Made by a program: the position numbers and the translations under genes. A stretch of DNA of 30,681 nucleotides from LMEP-6097 sp049314535 (GTDB taxonomy: Bacteria; Cyanobacteriota; Vampirovibrionia; LMEP-6097). The stretch spans positions 1 through 30,681 of the forward strand of contig JBMOEX010000008.1 of assembly GCA_049314535.1 (NCBI GenBank). The letters run 5' to 3'. Below are positions 24,133-30,408 of the stretch, piece after piece; within the stretch, counting starts at the first letter, position 1, and each line of letters starts with the position of its first letter. The notes beneath the pieces are model-generated. The model was not told the DNA's origin. It did no database searches and saw only the letters and a list, made by a program, of their open reading frames with translations.

Positions 24133-24819
24133 TTAAGCTAAAACCTTCCCATAGATGGGACGACCAATTTCCAAAATCTTAGGGAATTGTTCTGAATATC
24201 TTGATTCAAAATCATTCCAGCTGATAGTTTGTTTTCCAGCAGTATTATCAATAAATCCAATCTGTGGTTTACCGTTTTCAAGTATAAGATTACCCTGATT
24301 ATCACATAAATAAGTTATGGTAAGCGCATGATGACCTTGACCGCTGTCTTGTGCTCCTCCCACATTCTTTAGGGCACCGTCGCTACCAAGGCTTAATGTG
24401 TCACCTACTTTCAGTATCCCTTGCTGAACAGCTTCTTTAATTTCTTTCATGCTGCGTCCTTGAAATTTTCCTGTTAATTCTTTATTTGCAATAGTACTTA
24501 TGTTATTCCCTATTATTTTCGAAGAATCTGTTCCTAGTAATTTTTGGGCATGTCGAGCTGAATAAAGCGTAGCTTGTACGCAACTACCAGGAGCATCAGA
24601 ACGTACACCTCTATATCCAATAGTCCCTTTATCGAAAGAATTAAGTGCTTGAGCAATCTTTATTTGAGATTGGTCTATAGGTCCATTGTTAGTGGATACT
24701 GTTGATGTTTGGGAAGTGGTCCGAGAATTTGTTCCAGGTGGAGTTACTGGTGTCATATCGCTCATCATTGAATTGTAGAATTGTTGATAATATTGATTTA
24801 TGGAAAGTAAGGCATTCAT
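24133..24819 (-). CDS. Putative Cys-His peptidase-like protein with aromatic N-terminal tag
   Basis: A 228-residue protein whose first 20 residues (LLSINQYYQQFYNSMMS) carry the shared aromatic tag, followed by a Pro/Thr/Ser linker to about residue 47. The C-terminal part has a candidate triad: PGSCVQATLYSARHAQKLLG (Cys80 at the head of a helix), GQGHHALTITYL (His163/164 on a strand) and IGFIDNTAG (Asp191/Asn192), with VGDTLSLGSDGAL before the His, an order seen in papain-fold families such as CHAP/C39. Fold and activity are inferred from these motifs. The start has an AGGA Shine-Dalgarno. It lies 89 nt upstream of rplU and 57 nt after the 438-residue gene on the same strand. Confidence 0.68.
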   Translation of the reverse strand: MNALLSINQYYQQFYNSMMSDMTPVTPPGTNSRTTSQTSTVSTNNGPIDQSQIKIAQALNSFDKGTIGYRGVRSDAPGSCVQATLYSARHAQKLLGTDSSKIIGNNISTIANKELTGKFQGRSMKEIKEAVQQGILKVGDTLSLGSDGALKNVGGAQDSGQGHHALTITYLCDNQGNLILENGKPQIGFIDNTAGKQTISWNDFESRYSEQFPKILEIGRPIYGKVLA

Positions 24820-24876
24820 TGTTTTAATTCCTATCTACATAATATAAAGGCAAGGCAGATATCATTTGATAAGCTT

Positions 24877-26193
24877 TTAAGCTGCGGCTGTTAAAACATT
24901 ACCCTTGAATCCATTTACAAAAGGATCAACAACTAAATCTTTTGCAGTTCTACTCACTTCACCTGCTTTTGTGAAAAGAGTATTGCTCTTTTCTTTGATG
25001 ATTCCTTGAAGCTCTTTTCTTAAATTTTCTCCTGCAAGATTCATTTTAGATTGTTCTTTATTATAGCTTGATGAAAAAGTCTGAGTGTTTATGAATGCAT
25101 TATTCTTACCCACCGCACCTTGCTGTATATTTATTCCAGATTGACTGAGTTGGACTTCTCTCTCTCTCCATATTTTGTTACTTAAGTGCAGTTGATCAAT
25201 TTGTTCAACTGATAATTTTGATTTATTGAGTGTATTATATTCATCTAATGATGACTTGAAGCTTTCTGGGGAGAGCTTTCCTTGGTTTTTATATCTTAAA
25301 GCTTGATTAATACTTATTTCGTGACCATCCACTTTAATAGTTTTATCCTTTAGTGATTCCCATTGTGTTGAATTTTGTTTTTGTGTTAAAAGTGTTTGTG
25401 GTTCTATATTAGAAAAGAAGTCTTTATTCTTATGACCAACGTTGAAATTTTCTAGAGTTTTAGTAATGGTATTACCAAGTTCAGTATCTTTGTTTTTATC
25501 AAACAATTTTACTGCTTCTTCTAAGGAAGTATTAGTGGCTTTACCATCTTTAAGCATTTTAATTTCAACATTCTTGAGGTCTTTCCAAGAATCTAGGCTG
25601 GATAATTTGCTAAAGTCAGTAACGATTTCATTTAGATTAAGTGCTTGTTTTCCCTTCTCTGCAGCCTTTGCCCCAAGTGTAGCGGCATCTACTGCATTAT
25701 CTAAACCTTTATTTAAATCGGCAATGACACTACCAGCTTTACTTGCTTCAGTAAATATTCCTTTTAATTTGGCAACATCCGCAATCCCACCTATAACTGG
25801 TAGTGCGGAGAATAGGTAACCACCAGCTTCCACGAATGTATCAATGCCAAGTTTTCCTTGAGCAAGACCTCTAAGTAATACGCCACCTGCGGAAGTAAGA
25901 TCGGTAATAGCATCTAAAGGATTAAAAAATGACTTGGCGATAGTTCCAACGGCTCCACCAATTGAATCAACACTGCTAAAAGTTTCACCAACACAAAAAG
26001 CCATTAGAAAATCTGTTAAATTCCCACCCGCTCCTTTGGGTTTTATGTAAGGATTACTCCCATTTTCCTTGGCAGACCCCATGAATCCGTCAATGGCGTT
26101 ATCCCCATTTTGCATTACTTCACCAAAAATCCCTCCTGGGGTAAATTTGTTTACAGAGAAACTTCTATTTCCTATTGCTCCTAATAAATTCAT
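24877..26193 (-). CDS. Hypothetical 438-residue protein with hydrophobic Gly-rich N-terminal third
   Basis: Family not recognised. The N-terminal 150 residues are Gly-rich and amphipathic to hydrophobic (NLTDFLMAFCVG, SIGGAVGTIAKSFFNPLDAI, GGYLFSALPVIGGIADVAKL), followed by a polar helical region with Asn/Lys/Gln-rich repeats to the end. No cleavable signal peptide. The segment IDTFVEAGGYLFSALPVIGG (about 117-136) with IADVAKLKG resembles a part of the divergently encoded 271-residue protein (LPVLGRVGGAIDDVSHLKD), so the two may be distant relatives. It opens a run of minus-strand genes leading through the tagged proteins and rplU/rpmA. The hydrophobic third suggests membrane interaction, but this is inference. 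Confidence 0.7.
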   Translation of the reverse strand: MNLLGAIGNRSFSVNKFTPGGIFGEVMQNGDNAIDGFMGSAKENGSNPYIKPKGAGGNLTDFLMAFCVGETFSSVDSIGGAVGTIAKSFFNPLDAITDLTSAGGVLLRGLAQGKLGIDTFVEAGGYLFSALPVIGGIADVAKLKGIFTEASKAGSVIADLNKGLDNAVDAATLGAKAAEKGKQALNLNEIVTDFSKLSSLDSWKDLKNVEIKMLKDGKATNTSLEEAVKLFDKNKDTELGNTITKTLENFNVGHKNKDFFSNIEPQTLLTQKQNSTQWESLKDKTIKVDGHEISINQALRYKNQGKLSPESFKSSLDEYNTLNKSKLSVEQIDQLHLSNKIWREREVQLSQSGINIQQGAVGKNNAFINTQTFSSSYNKEQSKMNLAGENLRKELQGIIKEKSNTLFTKAGEVSRTAKDLVVDPFVNGFKGNVLTAAA

Positions 26194-26336
26194 ATGTATA
26201 GATAAAGTGTATTAATGTATTTTTTTTACAATTTCTTGTAAAATGTATTAACTTTTTGTTTTGTATTGACATCGGTCTATGGCTATTTGGAAATAATAGT
26301 GAATAGTTTTGTCCGAAAATCTAATAAAGGAGTCTA
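26194..26336. promoter_or_regulatory. Divergent control region between the two accessory gene clusters
   Basis: This 143-nt region separates the minus-strand run from the plus-strand cluster. It contains a perfect hairpin TTTTACA-ATTTCT-TGTAAAA (26224-26243) and four TGTATT boxes (26208, 26216, 26244, 26262; TGTATTAA twice). A consensus -35 TTGACA sits at 26266-26271 facing right, although the nearest good -10 (AATAAT, 26292-26297) is at 20-bp spacing. A Shine-Dalgarno AAAGGAG (26326-26332) serves the gene at 26337. The repeats could be operator sites controlling both directions. Confidence 0.45.
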
Positions 26337-27152
26337 ATGGTAGTAAAGTATGGTTTTGACCTAGGTTGGAGTGCGCTTAAAGCAATGGGTAATTCTATTG
26401 GGAAAAATACACCGAGTTTATTCAAGAAAGGTTGGATTGGTCTTAATGGGATCGGAGCTCCCGAGGAAGCTGTAGAGAGTTTAGTTAAAAATAACATTGA
26501 TGACGCAGCCAAGGGAGTAGCTAAGTGGGATGGGGATACTATTGATTTAATGCGGCTTGGTGGCAAAATAATGGAAACAGCATGGTGGTTGCCAGTATTA
26601 GGTAGAGTTGGTGGGGCAATTGATGATGTCTCACATTTGAAAGATGTTAATCTTTCCGCTGGTGGTAACATAGAAACTGCTTCAGAAAATAACTTTCAGT
26701 TAGGATTGGATCTAAGTTCTGCTGGGATGTTTGTGGCTGCGTTAGCTGTAAAAAATCCAGCTGCGAAAAAAGCTTTAAGAGCGGGAGGCTTTACGCTCGG
26801 TCTTACGCGTGATGCACACAATGCTGCAATGGATTCTGGACGTGGTAAGTCGACTTTCTATGATGATTGGAGTTGGCGAGGAAAATATGCAACTATTTAT
26901 ACTGATCAAAATGGTTACAGGCGGAGTACCTTTGCTCCTCTACTTACATATCATCATGAAACAGATAGTAAAACTGGTTTTAATTATGGTTATACCAAGC
27001 TCTATGTTGACGGGGCTTCAAATATAGAGAGATATAAAAATCCAGTAGGTGCAATAGCGGGTTCTTTATTTAGTGATAATGAGTTTTTTAGTAATAATAT
27101 CAAGCCTAATCTTAAATCGGAACAGCCTGTAAGGAGCATAACCGAAAGTTAG
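26337..27152 (+). CDS. Hypothetical protein, first gene of the divergent accessory cluster
   Basis: Family not recognised. The 271 residues contain Gly-rich amphipathic segments (DLGWSALKAMGNSIG; TAWWLPVLGRVGGAIDDV at 81-98; SSAGMFVAALAVKNPAAKK at 127-145), then a region rich in Tyr and Asp (FYDDWSWRGKYATIYTDQNG; GFNYGYTKLYVDGASN). There is no signal peptide. The LPVLG...IDDVSHLK stretch matches a segment of the divergent 438-residue protein. It has a strong AAAGGAG four nt before the ATG. Its TAG stop is followed at once, in the same frame, by the ATG of the next ORF, so the two could once have been, or still be, one 505-residue product. Confidence 0.7.
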   Translation: MVVKYGFDLGWSALKAMGNSIGKNTPSLFKKGWIGLNGIGAPEEAVESLVKNNIDDAAKGVAKWDGDTIDLMRLGGKIMETAWWLPVLGRVGGAIDDVSHLKDVNLSAGGNIETASENNFQLGLDLSSAGMFVAALAVKNPAAKKALRAGGFTLGLTRDAHNAAMDSGRGKSTFYDDWSWRGKYATIYTDQNGYRRSTFAPLLTYHHETDSKTGFNYGYTKLYVDGASNIERYKNPVGAIAGSLFSDNEFFSNNIKPNLKSEQPVRSITES

Positions 27153-27854
27153 ATGCGACAAAGAGCCTCTACTATTAAAACTTTTTCATCCTCTTCTGCG
27201 GTAGGGGCGTTTCCCTCGTTAAATGGTTTGAATGCTACAGAGCCTAGGGGATCTGACTCGCATCATGTTGTTAAGGGGGATAATCATTCCATTGGACGGC
27301 AACTTGCAAAAATACCTGAAATAACATCAGGAGGAGCTGCTCCCTTGCAGCATTTGAGTGGAGCTGCTAATAGTTTAACTTCTACGGTTTCAGGATCAAT
27401 CAAGGGGGCAGTAGACCTTTTGAAAAACGACAAAGCAGCAGGGATGGGAAAATCTTTGGCTTCCATCTTGAAGCCTTTTTTACATATATTCTCCTTGATA
27501 TCGATTTTAGAGGCTTTAAAAGGATTTAAACAGAATAATCCAGTTAAAGTGTTTGGTGATTTAGGAAAAGCTTTATTACTCAATATGACTGCTAAAGATA
27601 CTACTGATTTTATTCACAGTACAGATTCTGGTGGACGTAATTCTTCGTTCAAAAATATTATTTCTAGGATCTTGACTTTTGGTGCTATAGATCTTGGTGA
27701 ACAAATCTATACTGGTCAAGGTCGAGCAGTTAAGTTTGTACCAGGTAACCTTGCTAGTCCTGTAAAAGGCTTATTGGGTAATTTTACGAAACCCTTTATG
27801 GGTATTGCGAAATCAGCTGTTTTCGGTAGAAATACGGCAAATGATCCAGGATGA
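27153..27854 (+). CDS. Hypothetical protein in frame with, and directly after, the preceding gene
   Basis: Family not recognised. The 233-residue frame starts with ATG immediately after the upstream TAG, in the same reading frame. An AAGGAG lies at 27131-27136, 16 nt upstream, too far to be ideal. Hydrophobic or amphipathic stretches occur at SLASILKPFLHIFSLISILE (about 99-118) and GNLASPVKGLLGNFTKPFMG, with basic, Ser-rich flanks. The N-terminus is Ser/Thr-rich without an aromatic tag. It is either a separate translationally coupled gene, or the second half of a gene split by an amber codon. Confidence 0.6.
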   Translation: MRQRASTIKTFSSSSAVGAFPSLNGLNATEPRGSDSHHVVKGDNHSIGRQLAKIPEITSGGAAPLQHLSGAANSLTSTVSGSIKGAVDLLKNDKAAGMGKSLASILKPFLHIFSLISILEALKGFKQNNPVKVFGDLGKALLLNMTAKDTTDFIHSTDSGGRNSSFKNIISRILTFGAIDLGEQIYTGQGRAVKFVPGNLASPVKGLLGNFTKPFMGIAKSAVFGRNTANDPG

Positions 27855-27879
27855 TATCAAAAAATAGGTCAATCCCGAT

Positions 27880-29346
27880 TTGTATATTCACGTAAAGGAG
27901 TATCGAGAAATTAATTCTGAAATATTAAACTTCTATAATAGGCTTTATGTTGGTGATTCGGGAGCTAATTCAGGTCTTTCTTTTGTACCAAATTACGCAA
28001 ACTATTATAATGTGACGTCAGATAATTCGGTCCCATCAAGTCCTGTAAGTTATGATCAGTATTATAAAAGACAGCCTGATAGGTCGTCCCAGCTCTCAGT
28101 CACTGATTATGGTAAATATTATGGAAGTCTACCACCTTCGATAAATTCACCTCAACCAGCTTTCAATTATGATCAATTTTATAAAATTTCACCCTCTGGA
28201 TCCAATCCAGCAAAATCACCTACAGGTGGTCTAGATTATAGTAAATTTTATGCTAACTTGACACCATCTGCAACTTCTACTTCTTCAAGGTCATACTTAG
28301 ATAGCTCTGCTAAGCTGAAAGTAAGTGATTATAAATTAGATCCTCTTGAATTAGATACTGCTATTAAAAATATTGAAAATAAACCAATTTCGGTTTTACA
28401 GGGAAGTACTGTTAAGAAATATTATCAGGATTTATCTTCTTCAACTGCATACAGTAATCTTTTGACTACTGCCTTAAATGGAAAAATCACTAATAAGGAG
28501 GAACTCGCAAAAGTTGGTTATTTTAGAAAACATCTTTATGAGAATGAATTATCTCAGATATTTTCCTCCTCATCGCCTGTCGGAGAAAGAAGAAATGCTT
28601 ATGAGATATTAGTGAATGCCATAAATAAGCCTTTAAATATTCAAGATGTCAATAATCCAGTAAATGTGGAAATGCAAAATGTGGTTATGCCTGAAATGAT
28701 GAAATTAATGGCAAATGATGGTTATAAGATCACCGTCAAGAAAGCTGGTGTCAGTAAAGCCTATGAAGCTAACAAATCTGATGCAACGAAGGAGTTTACT
28801 TTTGATTTGGATGACATGAATTGGAGAACTCAAATTACAGATCCAGAATTTACAAATTATGCTTCAAAAGTTATTGAAAATCTGAAGAATCCAAGTGCAA
28901 AAGCTGGTTATGTAGGTATGTATCAAAAAGACGTACTTGAGCAAAGAAAATCATTTGAGACAGGCTTGGATAAATTAAAAAACAAGCAAGCAGAGTTATC
29001 TAGTGTAATTTCAGCCTCTTCAGTAGATAGGGCTAATATTATTTTATCTACAACTGTTAAAAATTTAGATTTAATACTAACAGATAGGCTTGCATATGGT
29101 TCTGTATATCAGAGTTATGAGATGGCTAAAAATCAATTGGGTGATGACAATGTTTTCAAGACATTGATAATTAAGCTTGCTAGCCAAGGTGAATTTACCG
29201 TTCAATCTTCTAAGGATCGGAACAAATCCATTAAAGTTAATATTAATAATATTTTAGGCGTTGAGGATGGGACTAATTTACATCTTCTAGATAACAAAGC
29301 TGTATTAGAAGAGCTTTCAAAAAGATTAAAGAATACATACAAATAA
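27880..29346 (+). CDS. Tandem aromatic-motif protein (488 residues)
   Basis: Family not recognised. Near the N-terminus SEILNFYNRLYVGDSG carries a tag-like aromatic motif; residues 39-129 then hold five copies of a Y-x-x-[YF]-Y unit (YANYYNV, YDQYYKRQP, YGKYYGSLP, YDQFYKISP, YSKFYANLTP) every 19-23 residues, separated by Ser/Pro/Asn linkers. After about 145 comes a long, mostly helical polar region with no membrane segment, ending in LEELSKRLKNTYK. The unit is the same as the tag at the N-terminus of neighbours, so this may be an adaptor or a multivalent substrate. The TTG start has no Shine-Dalgarno; AAAGGAG at 27894-27900 instead points to an in-frame ATT at 27910. The gene ends 10 nt before the next. 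Confidence 0.75.
   Translation: MYIHVKEYREINSEILNFYNRLYVGDSGANSGLSFVPNYANYYNVTSDNSVPSSPVSYDQYYKRQPDRSSQLSVTDYGKYYGSLPPSINSPQPAFNYDQFYKISPSGSNPAKSPTGGLDYSKFYANLTPSATSTSSRSYLDSSAKLKVSDYKLDPLELDTAIKNIENKPISVLQGSTVKKYYQDLSSSTAYSNLLTTALNGKITNKEELAKVGYFRKHLYENELSQIFSSSSPVGERRNAYEILVNAINKPLNIQDVNNPVNVEMQNVVMPEMMKLMANDGYKITVKKAGVSKAYEANKSDATKEFTFDLDDMNWRTQITDPEFTNYASKVIENLKNPSAKAGYVGMYQKDVLEQRKSFETGLDKLKNKQAELSSVISASSVDRANIILSTTVKNLDLILTDRLAYGSVYQSYEMAKNQLGDDNVFKTLIIKLASQGEFTVQSSKDRNKSIKVNINNILGVEDGTNLHLLDNKAVLEELSKRLKNTYK
27982..28270 (+). repeat. Five tandem aromatic-unit repeats encoded in the 488-residue protein
   Basis: The coding repeats have a period of about 57-69 nt and are too diverged at DNA level for recent slippage; the conserved positions are Tyr, Tyr/Phe, Tyr and then often a Pro. 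Unit starts are at residues 39, 58, 77, 97 and 120. Confidence 0.85.
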
Positions 29347-29356
29347 GGAGCATAAA

Positions 29357-30301
29357 ATGAACGATTCGATAATACCAGTATATTCTCAGAGATCTAGTGA
29401 TAATCAATATGAAACTTTATATCGTTCGATACCAGCTAATGGGACTCAGTCTGTGTCGCCAATAGAAGATACTTATAAAGCTAGCTACAATACAGTTCCA
29501 AAGAAAAATCCTCCAGAAGCCAGCTCTAAGAACTCAGATCCTATTTCTGTTGCTCTAGGGGATGCAGCATTGCGGAAGATTTTTAATAATAAAGACATTT
29601 TAGCTATTTACGAAAAAATGTCAAAAAGTGAACCCTTGACTCCTGATGAGAACAGTAGATTGATAAGATTCAGGGATGATGAGGATATCGTAAATACGTC
29701 TATTAATCAATATTTAGATTTTAAGAAATCAATTTATTCCAATTTAGCTTCAAGTGCTGATACAGAGACTTTCATTAAATCTTGGCAGGCATTGGATCAA
29801 TTACCGATTGAGGTTAAGAATTCTATTTTGAGTGATTTAAAAGGAAAACTTGGAGATAAGCTCCAAGGTAAAGGTTTTGACATTGATACAGTGCTTAAGT
29901 TTGATGCTTCAACTTTGAATGGAAATACAGCTATCACTGAAGCAATATCAAAGTCTTTTAAAGAATTAGCAGACGATCAAAATTTTTTAAAGAAGTTCGA
30001 AGATAATAAACAAGTGGGTTCGTTGCAGTCGATTGCCTCTAAAGGAGTAGCTGTGGGTGTTGGTGCTGGTCTTGTTGTTGGTGGTATTGCTGCTGCTAGC
30101 TCCTTTGCTGCTACTGCTAGTCTTGGTACTGCTGCTATGACTGGTCTTGGAGCTTGCTTCCCCCCACTAGGGTTGGGCCTTTTGGTTGGAGTTGCCATTG
30201 GTTGTGTTTGGGAAGCATGTAAAAATAATTCAGAATTCGGAGAAGGTTTGGAATCTGTTGGGGATGCCATTGGAGGCTTTTTTAAAGGGGTTGTACGTTA
30301 A
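29357..30301 (+). CDS. Protein with two aromatic motifs and a C-terminal glycine-rich membrane hairpin
   Basis: Family not recognised. The N-terminus has two copies of the aromatic unit (YETLYRSIP at 18-26 and YKASYNTVP at 40-48) in a Ser/Pro/Asn-rich, disordered-looking stretch to about residue 60. A helical middle (61-225) follows, then two long hydrophobic segments (about 230-262 and 264-286) rich in Gly and Ala with small-residue spacing, joined by ACFPPLGLG. An amphipathic tail LESVGDAIGGFFKGVV follows. A helical hairpin of this kind can insert in membranes, as in secreted translocators and pore formers, but no family match is visible. AAGGAG precedes the ATG by 6 nt. It is co-directional with, and 10 nt after, the 488-residue gene. 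Confidence 0.75.
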   Translation: MNDSIIPVYSQRSSDNQYETLYRSIPANGTQSVSPIEDTYKASYNTVPKKNPPEASSKNSDPISVALGDAALRKIFNNKDILAIYEKMSKSEPLTPDENSRLIRFRDDEDIVNTSINQYLDFKKSIYSNLASSADTETFIKSWQALDQLPIEVKNSILSDLKGKLGDKLQGKGFDIDTVLKFDASTLNGNTAITEAISKSFKELADDQNFLKKFEDNKQVGSLQSIASKGVAVGVGAGLVVGGIAAASSFAATASLGTAAMTGLGACFPPLGLGLLVGVAIGCVWEACKNNSEFGEGLESVGDAIGGFFKGVVR

Positions 30302-30311
30302 TTATCTAAAC

Positions 30312-30326
30312 AGTGTCAGCAACACT
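30312..30326 (+). terminator. Weak hairpin after the accessory cluster
   Basis: AGTGT-CAGCA-ACACT is a 5-bp stem with a 5-nt loop, 11 nt after the stop at 30301. It is followed by CTTTCGCATTCTTTATTT, a broken T-run, so it may be a weak end for the plus-strand cluster. Confidence 0.3.
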
Positions 30327-30408
30327 CTTTCGCATTCTTTATTTAAGCAATCGTCTAAAAATCAAGTATTTTGTAAACTGGAAGGTGTGATATTTATTCA
30401 GATCTTTT

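Noticed and set aside
26321..26671. Minus-strand ORF of 116 codons opposite the 271-residue gene
   Set aside because: The plus-strand gene has a strong Shine-Dalgarno and sensible composition; the antisense frame has no ribosome-binding site and no recognisable features.
27982..28270. Regularly spaced repeats considered as a CRISPR array
   Set aside because: The repeats are in-frame protein units with diverged DNA and no constant direct repeat or unique spacers.
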